From the NCBI GenBank assembly GCA_947471745.1, contig CANJKZ010000503.1, forward strand, positions 248,001 to 312,000: a stretch of 64,000 nucleotides of DNA, given 5' to 3'. Below the pieces are notes generated by a model. It worked only from the letters and a program-made list of their open reading frames with translations, had not been told where the DNA came from and searched no databases. The stretch is from Closterium sp. Naga37s-1 (lineage: Eukaryota; Streptophyta; Zygnematophyceae; Desmidiales; Closteriaceae). Position numbers and translations under genes: made by a program. Positions 41,957-53,179 of this stretch are shown piece after piece (the stretch's first letter is position 1; each line of letters starts with the position of its first letter).

Positions 41957-42905
41957 CTAACGCCAGGTGTGGAACTTGCCAGAAGCAACGTCACCAGGAG
42001 CAGTGATGCGGCCACTATAAGCTGCAGGAGCGGCAACCATGGCCACAGCAATAGACCCAATAGTCTTGCCGCCATCAGTAGTCTTTGTGTTCGCGTTGTA
42101 ATAAACCCCGGTCGCATTGTAACGGAAACACACACCAAAGACCCATGCGCGGTTGCGCCTCCTCCAGCCGTAGCCATAAGGCTGCTGGCCAGTGGTGTTG
42201 GTCCACGTGGCATCGGGGAAATCAAAGACAGCGTCGCCGTTACTATTCAGGACGGCGGCAGCGGTAGGAAGACCTGGGGTTGGCAGGCCGCCAATCCTCA
42301 GCACGTAACGGACATTGTAGTCGGTGTTGTTCCTGACCAACACATCAAAAGCACGAATTGGAAGCACGAATGACACGTTGAAAAGCGCACAAGAACGAAG
42401 AAATCAAGGAACGAGAAGTGCTTCATTGTAAGCATAGTACTACGCCTGGAGTATGCTCGTAAATGGCACTCACTTGAAGACAACAACGTGCATGCGTCCA
42501 GTGATGTTGCCATTGCCCGCCAGATCAGCCTCCACGTGGCCGTAGAACGTGCCCAGAGCGGCGCCAGGGCCCAGCCCGAGGCCCCCACCAGGCCCCCGTC
42601 CGAGCCCGCCGCCCCTGCCACCACCTCCGCGTCCCCCGCCAAATCCCCGTCCACCGCGCCCTCCGCCACCCCTGCCGCCGCCATAGCCGGGTCCCTGGGC
42701 GAGAACCCCTGAAACGAGAGAAGAGATGAGCATACTCACGACAGCTTAGAAAAAGAAAAAATGAATCATCCTCCACGTGGTCGCGTCGTGCTGAGCATGA
42801 CACATATGGGATGCAAGAAAAGGTTGGCCTCGCCGTTGGAGTCTTACCTGATGCGAAGAGGCCTAGGAGCGTGAGAAATACCACAGCCTTGCTAACACGC
42901 ACCAT
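41957..42905 (-). CDS. Small secreted Gly-rich protein with CHRD-like domain, copy B
   Basis: Three exons, 42905-42848, 42708-42474 and 42332-41957, with the same phases as copy A, give 222 residues. By eye it differs from copy A by one missing N-terminal residue and about five substitutions (for example F for V in the signal peptide, A for T after the Gly-rich part, F for L and D for G in the domain). All splice sites and the frame are intact, and both copies keep their upstream flank, so both may be expressed. Secretion is predicted from the signal peptide; the role is unknown. Its neighbour, the TPS copy, has decayed, so the secreted gene is the only intact gene of this duplicate. Confidence 0.8.
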
Positions 42906-45900
42906 CGTCGAAGATTAGATTGTCGTATTTCGAGCTGCTAGGAAAGCGTTTGTTGAAAAGCGTGCACAAACAGAGATGCTGGTGACGGCTCTAGTTGTTT
43001 CAGAAAGTCGCTGCGTGTTGGTTTAGGTACCAAGTAGGAACCACGTACGCCATTATAAGTACAAAGTATCCATCCTAGCGCCATGGTTCTTTTCGTTGTG
43101 GGAAGGTAGATACGACGGAAAAGAAGTTATGCCAGCAAGGCAACAAGTCGTGGAAAGGGAGGCTGAAATTACCACCAGACTTGCTCATTACAACTGAGGG
43201 GGTTTGCCTGGGGGGATTGCTATTCCAGCACTGAAACGAGGAAATGTTGGTGGGGAAGGTGTCGGTGAGGCGTGCTTTCGCGAGAAATTTGCAATGTCGA
43301 ATGCCTTCTTCGTGTGGATGCTAGTCCCTCAACGGCTCCGATTGCTCCAATCAGAGGGGTACTTGACTTATGCGATTCTGCGAAAAACGGCTTGAGCTTC
43401 TGGCTTCGCTGCGAAGCTTTTCGTGTTGGAGAAACTTCTTGCGAAAGCGCCATATTCGGAAAATGGCTGTCCTTGATAGAAGCCCGAGCTGAATCGCTCG
43501 TTACAAGGGCCCCGCACAGAAAAATGATTTGAACACGTTCAGCATACGCTAGCGCACTGGCAACCTAAGAAATAAAGCTAAGTTGTCCGAAATCCAGGGC
43601 TAAGGCCATAGCTATCTTAGATCGCCTTCAGCATGGTGACCACATCATCAGTGGTTGCAAGCGAGTATCGAGCCAAAGACCGCTTGTGCTCCACAGCACA
43701 CGAAAAGTACGAATCGGCGTTGAGATCGACAATCAAGCAATACTCCCCACTGCTGCGATGGCTTATTTCCTCCCCATGCCCATCCTCTTCTGAGTCGAAA
43801 ACAGTTGGAAGCATTGACGAGCTCTCCTGTGTGGAAAACTCTGACTCGTCCTAAACGCCAGTCGTCCCAAAACGACTTGAAAAGCTCGACAGGTTGGAAA
43901 ACCCAGTGATCGGCGCAAGCAATCTCTCTCCCGCCTCCCCTCCATTTGCTTCCTCTCGCTTTCCACTCCCGTTCCCCACTCCCTGAGTCCCAGCAGCATT
44001 GCTTGCAGCTGGGGAACATAGCTCCGCCTCCCCCCGCCCGCCACTGCTGCTTCGGCCCATCCCGGTTTTTCTCGGGCTGCCCGTGGCACCTTCCAAAGCT
44101 GACCCAAGCAGACTGACCTGCGACGGCGAGGAGAAGGAAAAGGCAGATTTCTTTTTCAGACTTCTTGCTCCCTTTCCATCGGAACCCTCCCAGCCCGCTC
44201 CCTCGGCTCCTCCCACTGCTACTCCCCCCCACCCCACTTGCGCCTGCTCCGGCTGGTGCACCTCTTCCTTCCGACCCTACTGCTGCATCTCCATCGGAGC
44301 CCCCGCCCCCCCCTCGGGACTCCACCTTAAGCCGGCTGCTGCGTGCTGTGACAGAGTCTGGAGTGCGTGGCCGTGTAGAGCTGTCAGAGAGCGCAGCAGC
44401 GGCAGCATTAGCAGCAGCGGCAGCGGCAGAGAAAGAAGGAGAGGGAGAGCTGGGACCAGAAGCAACCGAAGCACCAGCAGCTGCTGAGGTAGCAGCAGCG
44501 GCGGCGGCGGCGGCAGCAGGAGCAGCAGTGGTGGCAGCAGCACCATCCCTCCCCGCATGTCTTCCACCCCCTTCCATTTGGCTTCTGCTCTGCGAATCCC
44601 CAAAAATCACCCGAGCCACCAGTGGACCCGAACCTCCCCCTCGAGCTGCAGACTGAGGCATGGGGCTGCCGTATCCTGGTCCGGCAAACATAGGCAGAGG
44701 GGCCGAGCCTAGGCTGTCAGGTCCGGGGACACTCGGAAGAGGTGCGGGAGGCAGGCCCGGCGGAGGCTTGGTGTTAGGAGGGGGATTGGAGCAATCGTGC
44801 GGAGCGGTGAGGGTGCTTGTAGCGGTGGTGCTTGTATCGAACGTGGTGGTAGGGCTGGTAGTGTAATACGCTGGTAGGTATGAATCAGCATGCTCAAGAG
44901 CCGTGATATAATCCCGTGTGACTTGATCCATGGCTGCCCCGTCCAAGGGTCCATGGCCCAGGGTTACCATGTTACCATCCATGGATACACCGCAGTTACC
45001 ATCCATGGGATCCATGGTGCCATCCATGCTCTGCTGGTAACCGTCCATGCCAGGCGGCATGTTGTTGATGTTGTCGTGCGGCAAGTCTGGCTCAAAGAAC
45101 TGGTATATGTCCTCGTCCTGTTGGTTGGGGGGGAGATGAGGGGTGAGAGGAAGGGAGGTAAGGGGGTTCCGTCCATGCTCTGCTGGTAACCGTCCATGCC
45201 GGGGGGCATGTTGTTGTCGTGCAGCAGGTCTGGCTCAAAGAACTGGTATATGTCCTCGTCCTGTTGGCGGGGCGGGGAATGGAAAAGCGGGGGAGAGGGA
45301 CGCGGGGGAGAGAGAGCAGAGGGTTTGAGGGGAATGGAATTAGAGTCTGGTTTTAAGAGCTGGTACATGTCCTCGTCCTGTGCGGGCGCGGGCGGGAGGA
45401 AGGGGGTAGACCAGGGGGTTTAAGATGAATAGAAAAACAGATCTGGTGCACAGAACTGGTTTTTGTCCTTGTCCTGTGTGGTTGGCAGCAGCACATGCGG
45501 ATGGGGGCAGCAGTTGAAAGCTTGCAGCAGACACGTCCCACCCATCACAGCGGGCAGTGCAGCTGACTGTGTCATAAAGCGGAAGCTTATCTCTGGGCGC
45601 ACTCGACTCATCCATGCAGGGTAAACTTGCAGCTGCATGCAGGCGCCTCACCCGTGAGATTAAGTGGCCGACGGTCATGACGAAGTCAAAGGGGCAGGGG
45701 AGCGGCTTCTGGTGCACTATCTCCCCCAACACCATCTCCATCGCTGCTCCCTTGCTCACCCCCACTGGCCGCACCTCCACTGACTTGCCACCCTGCAAGG
45801 CGGAGAGCAGGTGAGCAAAGGGGGAAAGGGCGAGGGGCATAGCATGCTATTGAGTTGACTGCACAGAGACGGACAACGAGAGGGAGAGAGAGGGGTTGAA

Positions 45901-45913
45901 CAAATCACACTAT

Positions 45914-46415
45914 CTCCCCCAACACCCTCTCCATGGCTGCCCCCTTGCTCACCCCCACCGGCCGCACCTCCACTGACTTGCCACCCTGAGAGAGGGGGAG
46001 AGCGGGTGGGCAATGGGGGAAAGGGTGAGGAGCAAAGCATGTTAATGAGTCCGGGGTAAATTAATCAAACTATTTCGCTCAACACCCTCTCCATCGCCGC
46101 TCCCTTGCTCACCCCAACTAAACGCACCTCCACTGACTTGCCGCCCTGTGAGGGGTTGGCGGCCAAGGAAGGGAAAAAGGCAAGGCGGCAAAACATGCTC
46201 TTGAGTCGACTCAACCGGGACAGGGAACGGGGGGGCACAGAACTTAGTGAATCCAACTATCCCCCCCAACATCCTCTCCATAAGATGCTCCTTTACTCAC
46301 CCCCACTGGTCGCACCTCCACTGGCTTGCCGCGCTGTGAGGGGTTGGCGGCCAAGGAAGGGAAAAAGGCAAGGCGGCAAAACATGCTCTTGAGTCGACTC
46401 AACCGGGACAGGGAA

Positions 46416-46451
<36 letters not shown>

Positions 46452-46547
46452 AACTTAGTGAATCCAACTATCCCCCCCAACATCCTCTCCATGAGATGCT
46501 CCCTTACTCACCCCCACCGGCCGCACCTCCACTGACTTGCCACCCTG
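45914..46547 (-). repeat. Four extra copies of TPS exon 15 start in the pseudogene
   Basis: Fragments at about 45914-45988, 46078-46149, 46261-46335 and 46472-46547 each copy the first 70-75 bp of exon 15 (encoding KSVEVRPVGVSKGA) with the acceptor side. The intact TPS gene has none at this place. Two of them sit in a larger tandem duplication of about 190-210 bp (46147-46260 against 46332-46475). Confidence 0.85.
46417..46446. repeat. 30-nt guanine run
   Basis: An uninterrupted run of 30 G. The sister unit of the same tandem duplication has only 7 G at the matching place (about 46,229), so the run expanded recently or is an assembly artefact. Confidence 0.95.
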
Positions 46548-46799
46548 CGGGAGAGAAGGGGAGTGAGTGGGAGAGGGTGAGCAGGAAAGCATGCCAGTGA
46601 GTCGAGCTGACATTAGAAATGTGTCGATAGGAAAGGGGGACAAGTGGGATTAGAGAGGGGTGAAGCACAGCATCTGTGACGGAGAGGGGGGCGCTTTGTG
46701 TACGACGGAGGGATGCATGGGTTGAGGGTGCAAGGTGCAGGTGAGTGAGGGGGTCTTATAGGTTCCTGCATGCCAGCACCTGCACCCCGCAGCACCTGC

Positions 46800-47780
46800 A
46801 CGCCAGGTCGTACCTGCACCACATCCACTGCCGAGTTCGAAATCAGACCCGTCCACAGGTGCTGCAGTATGTCCCTGGCCTGTACACGTACATCTGAGTA
46901 GACTCATAGTCCCTGCACCAGGAAGAGATCTTACCTGCACCACATCCACTGCCGAGTTCGAAATCAGACCCGTCCACAGGTGCTGCAGCATGTCGCGGGC
47001 CTGCACGAGACAGTACCTGCATGAGACATCACCTGCACCAGGCAGAGGTCATACCTGCACCACGTCCACAGCTGTGTTCGAGATGGGTCCTGTTCACAGG
47101 TGCTGCAGCATGTCCCTCGCTTGCATGCGGCCCAACTCCACGTCGGCATACTTGTCGTTCCACACCAGCGACGTCTCCCTCTCCTCCACGTGCCGTGCTG
47201 CAGCATGTCCCTAGTGACCTAGTCTGCACGTGCATGAGAAACAGCACCACCTGCTGGAGGAGGTGCATCCAGTCTTGCTTGCACCACGTCCACTGCAGTG
47301 TTTGAAATCGGTCCCGTCCACAGGTGCTGCAGCATGTCTCTGACCTGCACACGGCCAAACTCCACGTCGGCATACTTGTAGTTCCACACCAGAGAGGTCT
47401 CCCCCTCCTCCACGTACGACCGCGGCGTGCGCTCCGTGAAATACTCAAACACCAACTGGCGGGGAGAGGGGAAGGAGGGGAGAGGGGAAAAGGGAAGGGT
47501 GTGATGGGGAGGAGGATGCGGGTTGGACTCTGAACACTGTAGCACCAGCAAGGTCTCCCTCTCCTCCACGCATGATCACGGCGTGCGCTCCGCAAAACAC
47601 TCAAACACCAGCTGGCAGGAAGATTATAGGGAAACGGAAGGGGGTGGAAGGGGAGGAAGGGGTGGGGGGGGGATGGTGAGGATGCAGGAAGAATTGTCTT
47701 TCCACACCAGCGAGGTCACCCTCTCCTTTATGTATGACCTTGGTGCGCACTCTGTGAAATACTCAAACACCAATTGGGTG
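46800..47780 (-). repeat. Array of TPS exon 14 fragments in the pseudogene
   Basis: Copies of the exon 14 end (encoding MLQHLWTGPIS…VDVVQ) lie at about 46812-46875, 46932-47000 and 47056-47165. Copies of its beginning (encoding VFEYFTERTPRSY) lie at about 47545-47612 and 47700-47775. The most complete copy is 47455-47279. Several fragments keep a good donor (CAG|GTATGA) or acceptor that the complete copy lacks. Confidence 0.8.
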
Positions 47781-48440
47781 TGGGTGATGGGGAGAGGGAC
47801 AGGGAGAGGGAGAGGGAGAGGGATGGAGGGTGGGAAAGGAAGGGGCGTGATGGGAAGGGAGATGTTGGTTGCACCTAAACCCCAACAAAGTGGTCTCACT
47901 CTCCTCTCCTCTCACCCGCCCCTCTCAAACTCTCACCTCCCATACCCCTAACACACCTGCACCGAGTAAAGCCAGTCCATACTAAGGTGATGGGCGTGGT
48001 GGTCGTCCATTCGCCCATGACGTGTTGAGGCGCCAACCACGACAGCACCTATCCATCCACTGGTCATCTGCACGCACCCCCTCCCTCTCACTGCTCCTCC
48101 CTCCCTCCTCACCTGAACAGAGTCCAGCCAGTCCATGTTAAGATGCTCGGGCATGGTGGTCATCCACTCGCCCCATGTGTGCTGCATGAACATGCCGTTC
48201 TCAGCCGCCAGCCACACGTCATACTCGCTGAACGCCTCGTCCAGCACGGCACACTCCGACCCGCTTATTATGACGATCGTGTTGGCCGGGTCGGAGGAGA
48301 GCCGGCGCAGCGCAGCCGGCATGATCGGGTGTAGAAGCACCTGGTGGTGTGAGCAATGAATGAGGATGGCATTGGCATAGGGAAAAGGGTTAAAGATGGG
48401 ACGGGGCTTAGGAGCAGCACTACTTCCCTAGCCCCTAACC

Positions 48441-50394
48441 TCTCACACTCTGGGACGAAGGTAGGAGGCAGGCAGAGGGAGCAGGTGGGGCTTAAGTCTG
48501 GGTCAAGATCCGGTGGATGTGTCCAAGAAGTGAAGGTGACGATACCGTCGCTGTCAGCGGTGCCGAGGTCTGGAACGAAGTCGAGAACGAAGACATTGTT
48601 CTTCAAGACTGCCTTGCCGATGTAGAGACCTCCTCTCCCGTGGTACAACTTGAACTCCTGGGTGGTGCTGTCTGCTTCGAGGTGAATACCTTTTGCCATC
48701 AACTGGCTGACGCTCAGTAAGTTGTAGCCGAGTCCCTCCGCGATTAATACCTTTGACATCTGTTGTATAACGTTTGTCTCTCTTGACTGAAGTTGAACCA
48801 CGCCTTTTCGTCGTGTGCGCAGGTTCTGGTTGTTGGCGACGGTGATGACTACTTCGCGTTGGAGTTGGTACTCTTGCTGCACGTAGCGTCCTGAAGAGCA
48901 CATGTGCTGTCCGCAGCAACTGTCCAAGAACCAGGTGTCTTTCCCAGATGGCTCGCTCTGGGCGATGGCTGCGTACGTTGGATTCGGTTGAAGTGACTCG
49001 CGGCGAGGTGTGGTGTTGTCAAGTTGTTCTTCCGGTGAGTAGTGTGGCGGTGACTCGGTGATGCAGGAATCGGTCAATTTTGCCATGCAGCTGACGATGT
49101 TTCTTGCTCCTTGTGCAGATTGTGTTGTTGAAGGTTGCGACTGACTCGTGGGGTTCGCCTGCGTCGATGCCACTTGGCTGCTTGAGGGTCGAAGCTGCCG
49201 TTGCGGTGGAGTTGACTGTTGTCGATTCGGGCAGTGTGTGCGTGGGTTCCCTGACGTATTGCAGATGTGGCAGAACGGAGGTACAGGCTTTGGTTGTTGT
49301 CGGTTGTTGTTGTTGTTGTTGTAGCGTCGCTGAGTGTGGAAGGCGAATTCCAGTGCTGATGCTTTCTTCTTGTGCCGTTCCTCTTGCAGGTCCATGTCTT
49401 GTTGCTCGGCGTGAATTTCGGCGCAGAGTGCTGCTTCGGAGATTCTTTCGTGAGCTCGGAGAATGGCTTTTGTGGCGCGCCATTGAGGACCGAGGCCGCC
49501 GATGATGACTGTTACGAAGGCGTCTTCAGATATCGACCCTCCGCGTCGAAGGAGTTTGTCCCGCAACTCGCGACAGCGGCTGATATACGCTATTCCGTTT
49601 TCGCCTGGTTTAATTTCCATTGTTGTCAACTGTGCCATTAGCCGACTCTGATTAACGCTGTCTATTGCTTGGTACAGGTTCTTCAAGTGGCTGTATGCGA
49701 GTTCGGCGGAGTTGCCGTATCCCCAGTAAGACCGTATATTCTGCTGCTGGTTCGGGGTGATGTTCCTCAGTAGAATCGTATACGCCATCATTGACTGATA
49801 GGTGTACTGCTGCTTCTCGTACTGTGTGCCGTTTGTTGGGTATGGCAGGGATCCGTCGAAGAAGCCAAGAATCTGCGCGCCTTCCATCATTAACTCGAAC
49901 TCGAACGACCAGGTGAAGAAGTCCTTTCCGTCGAAAGGCCTTGACGTCTGAAGTTTTAAAACGTGCGCGAACTGCGACTGAACTTGAAGTGCGTCCAGTG
50001 GTTTCTCCTGTCCAGGTGCAGGCTGCGGTTGTGGCATAAAGCTGACGGAGCCGCGCTGGGGCTCGTACGGAGCAAAGATAGGTTGCTGCTGCTGGTTTCC
50101 ACGTGCGTAGGATGAACCGTCAAGGCTCATTGGAGTCACGTCGTTGTTGTTGTTGCTGTTGTGTGACTGCGCAGGTACCGATTGCTGGTGTTGCTCGTAG
50201 AAGGACATGAAGGAGAAAAACTTCTCCATCATGCTCTGGTCGAAGCCTGCAGGTTGATTCGCAGGAGTCTCGGTGGATGTTGCCCTGGGTCTTGTTGCCG
50301 TACCCTCCTCTGTCTGTAGACCAGAGGCAGGAGGTGGAGTAGGAGTAGTGCCGGGAGAACCAATGGAGGAACTCCTTTCCTTCTGAGTAGCCAT
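48441..50394 (-). pseudogene. Copia B gag-protease remnant
   Basis: The reading frame begins at an ATG at 50394 (MATQKERSS) about 45 bp after the primer-binding site. It contains a Gln/Asn-rich N-terminus, a gag domain (about residues 130-330, FDGKDFFTWSFEFELMM), a Cys/His knuckle CHICNTSGNPRTHC, and a protease region with WFLDSCCGQHM where the active site usually reads DSGA. It continues to GLYIGKAVLKNNVFVLD and then runs into TPS intron sequence. No stop interrupts it, but the truncated protein cannot support transposition alone. The open frame extends upstream of 50394 into the LTR, which I take as chance. Confidence 0.8.
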
Positions 50395-50452
50395 GTCTTC
50401 TGATGTTGTAGGTGTTTTGATAGTTGAATTCCCCCTGATAGCTCTCATACCA

Positions 50453-50897
50453 TGTTGGGCTAAGAAAGAGCCCTTAGGATCTTTGCAGGGGTGAACTCTG
50501 GGTGTAACTGATGTGGTAGCGGAAGCGTTTAATGAAGAGTTGTGAACCACCTTGCGCTAGTATGTGAGGGCAAAGTTGATTGATTAAAGCAAGGAGATAC
50601 AGGATTATATAAGAGTACAAGGAATACGAATGGGTACAGTTATAACTACTTTACTGTTGCTGTTGCGGTTCGATACAGTGACGACTCGGGCAACTGCTCT
50701 GTAGCGAGTCAGTTGTGTGTCCTTGCTGTCGCGCTGTACTTGTCAGGTCAAAGGTGGCTGACCTTTGACTTTCGCGTAACCTCCAGCAGTTGCTCAACCT
50801 CCGAGGGTTGACTCGCTGATGCTGTGATATGTTGTGCTTCGCTTGTGCCTTGGCGTTTCGACACGACAGAGGCGCTTAGAATTAGTTGTTTCCAACA
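50453..50897 (-). repeat. 5' LTR of Copia B
   Basis: 445 bp with short inverted ends TGTTGG/CCAACA, followed on the minus strand by the primer-binding site. No second LTR of this kind is in the window. Confidence 0.8.
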
Positions 50898-50904
50898 AAT
50901 ACCA

Positions 50905-51035
50905 TGTCAGAATGAGAGAGAAGTGATTGCACTAGGAAAGGGTTGGGTACAAGTAGGAAACCCTAAACTTACTGCACCCCATAATAACTACCCCACTACA
51001 GCCTAAACAAACAGTAGCAGATATAACATTTGACA
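50905..51035 (-). repeat. LTR of the TGTCAAA Copia family, minus orientation
   Basis: On the minus strand it starts TGTCAAATG after a GGGGTG run and carries the family block TTTAGGCTGTAGTGGGGTAG and GGGTTTCCTACTTGTACCC. It ends TGACA and is followed by TGGTATT, the start of a primer-binding site that is cut off by Copia B at 50897. This looks like an older element into which Copia B inserted. Confidence 0.75.
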
Positions 51036-52510
51036 CCCCTCACCTTCCAAGTTGCCTCTCCCACCCCCCTCCCCTCAACTTCTACACCATCTCCTACAAC
51101 CGTGGATCCTATGAAGGCGTTCTCTATTGAGAAGTTCATGGAGGAGGACTACGACCACTGGAGCTTCCGCATGAGGCTGATGTACACCCAATACAAGCTA
51201 TTGAATCTGATGGAGGGGAAGGAGAAGATGCCGGACGCCACGGAGCTGAAAGGAGCGTGGATGAAGCGGTCATTCGACGCGTACATGCTTATGGTGCAAG
51301 CGGTTGGCGGACGATAACTTGACCACATCAAAGACCTCTTGGGTGATCCAGAGTGTGGCCCCAACGCTTGGAGGAAGCTTCTGGATGTGCACTCACCGAC
51401 ACACGCTACCGGCATCGTGCTACTCGCGCGGCGGTTGCGAGACATCAAGTTCGTTGATGGAGAGCCGATGCAGCCCGTGTTGGATGAGATACGGGCTCGC
51501 CATAATTGTCAAGGTTCTTCTTCATCCCCTCACCCCATTGGGAGATTGACTTGGGGAGCTCCTGGCACATGACTCCTCGTGCGGACCTACTCGATGAGAT
51601 TCAGCCCGCACCCATCTCTACGGTCACATCCGCGACGGGCGCCAAGGCCAAGGTCATGGGCATGAGATGCGCCAAGTTCTTGGGAGCGGATGAAGAGCTC
51701 GTGAGGCTGAAGAACGTTCTGTGGGTGCCGGACTTGTGTGCGAACCTGATTTCTACCGGCCGGTTAGGAGATGCGGGTGTGAAAATCGAGACGATTGGCT
51801 CGGAGCGCTGTCGTGCCTACAATGACGAGCAGCGTATTTGGGACCTCCAGCGGAAGGGAGATGTCCACAAGCGTATGTGGCAGATTCCGGTCCTCCCTTG
51901 GCAGAAACCGGGCAAGGCGGCAACAGCGGCATCTATGGAGGAGAGCGTCACTAAGAAGGAGCAACAAGGTGTGCAAGGAGACGAGCTGATTGGAGGAAGC
52001 GCGGCGGTGAAGGTGTCAGCTACCTCGGTCTAAGCAAATTGGGAGACTTGGCATCGGCGACTCGCACACGTGGCTGTTTCTACATTGGAGGTGATGCACA
52101 AGAAGAAGTGCGTGCATTGCCTGCAACTGCATGGAGTTGGCGCTCCCTTTGGCAGCTGCGAGGCATACATGCAAAACAAGTTTGCGCAGTTCCCGTTTCC
52201 ACGTGCGGAGGGATCAGCCAAGGCACCGTTGGAGGTGGTGCACATGGACCTGGTGGGTCCTATGAGGACGGAGGGGGCTGGGGGAGTGTTGTGCTTCCTC
52301 ACCATGGTGGATTAATGGAGCAGATTCACAAGGGCTCGTCCCTTGTCCAAGAAGAGCGACGCTGTAGCGGCAATCAAGGAGGATTGGTTGCCGATAGTGG
52401 AGGGGCAAGCGATGTGGTTGGTGAAGGTGCTGAGGAGTGGCCGTGGTGGAGAGTTCCTTGGAGCGGAATTCACCAAGTTTCTCAAGAGGAACGGCATCCG
52501 ACACCATCTG
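51036..52510 (+). pseudogene. Copia C gag, protease and integrase remnant
   Basis: Three broken blocks in order. First a gag domain (about 51110-51500, FSIEKFMEEDYDHWSFRM) with a stop after about 70 residues. Then a protease-like block (about 51540-52030) where WEIDLGSSWHM replaces the DSGA site and a typical NVLWVPDLCANLISTGRL follows. Then the pre-integrase and integrase start (52035-52510, WHRRLAHV, CVHCLQLH, VHMDLVGPM), with stops and a shift near 52315. It ends exactly where the next Copia LTR begins. Confidence 0.8.
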
Positions 52511-52640
52511 TGTCAAACTGTTTTTTTGTGTGTTGTGTAGGCTATAGTGGGGTAGCCCATATGGGGTACAACCCAATGAGGGTTAGTACTTGTACCCACC
52601 TTGATTCTAGTTCATTTCATTCTCGCTTAGTCTGTTGACA
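52511..52640 (+). repeat. 5' LTR of Copia D
   Basis: 130 bp with inverted ends TGTCAA/TTGACA and the family block GTGTAGGCTATAGTGGGGTA. It abuts the broken integrase of Copia C on the left. Confidence 0.82.
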
Positions 52641-52729
52641 TGGTTTCATAGCAGGTCCTCTCCTAGGACCGTTTTTTTTTTAGGGCCCACCGTCTAGCTC
52701 GCTGCCCGTATCGCGCTACCCCACCCGTC

Positions 52730-53130
52730 GCGCCGCCCTGCTGGCCTCGCGCTGCCCTGCCCTGCGTGTTGAGCCGCCTTGCTAGTGCCGCGCTGCCCTG
52801 CCCTGCCCCTCGTTGCGCCGCCCGCGCGCGCCTTGCCCTGCGTCACGCCGCCCGCGCACGCCCTGCCTTGCCCTGCCCGCGCGCCGCTCGCCTCTGCGCC
52901 GCCCTGCCCTGCCCGCGCGCCGCTCGCCGCCGCGCAGCCCTGCCCTGCCCGCACGCCGCTCACCGCCGCGCCACCCTGCCCTGCTGGCCGCCGCCCGGCC
53001 CTGCCCTGCCTGCGCGCCGCCCTGCTGGCCGCCGCCCTGCCCTGCCCTGCCTGCGCGCCGCCCTGCCCTGCCAGTTGCGCTGCCCTGCCCTAGCCGTGCG
53101 CCACCTCGCCCTGCCCTGCGCGCGCCCCTA
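52730..53130. repeat. CCTGC/CGCGC low-complexity leader of Copia D
   Basis: Between the primer-binding site and gag lies GC-rich DNA built of CCCTGCC, GCGCGCC and CTCGCC modules. It is open in several frames on both strands, which explains a set of Arg/Ala/Pro- and Gly-rich frames with no biological meaning. Confidence 0.85.
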
Positions 53131-53179
53131 GAGCTTGCATGCTGCCCTGCTGCTCGTGCGCCACCCTGCTCTGCCCGCA

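Larger units (their letters stand above)
43590..48340 (-). pseudogene. Inverted 3' fragment of the TPS gene, decayed
   Basis: Equivalents of TPS exons 13 (48340-48113), 14 (47455-47279), 15 (45792-45652) and 16 (from about 45,118 down to about 43,590) are present, but the glycosyltransferase half is absent. Defects relative to the intact gene: the donor of exon 14 has lost its GT (CAA|GC); an extra A in the Lys-rich stretch near 44,155 shifts the frame of exon 16; a TAG stands where the intact copy has a Ser codon near 43,853; and a further stop cuts off the last 12 or so residues near 43,620. No promoter region of TPS was copied. It could still be transcribed, antisense to nothing nearby. 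Confidence 0.88.
39965..48440 (-). repeat. Segmental duplication, copy B (inverted)
   Basis: Reverse-complement match to about 26,230-31,727. On the minus strand the order is TPS exons 13-16 (decayed), 3' flank, CHRD-like gene (intact), then, after a 1865-bp insertion at 40051-41915, the 55-bp hairpin and 31 further matching bases ending at 39965. At 48.4 kb it is cut by a Copia element. Confidence 0.85.
48441..50897 (-). mobile_element. Copia LTR retrotransposon B, 3'-truncated
   Basis: Minus-strand element with a 5' LTR (50897-50453, ends TGTTGG…CCAACA), a primer-binding site directly adjoining it (TGGTATGAGAGC at 50452-50441, like the initiator-Met tRNA complement), and gag-protease coding. 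It ends at the junction with the TPS pseudogene; integrase, reverse transcriptase and 3' LTR are missing. Confidence 0.85.
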
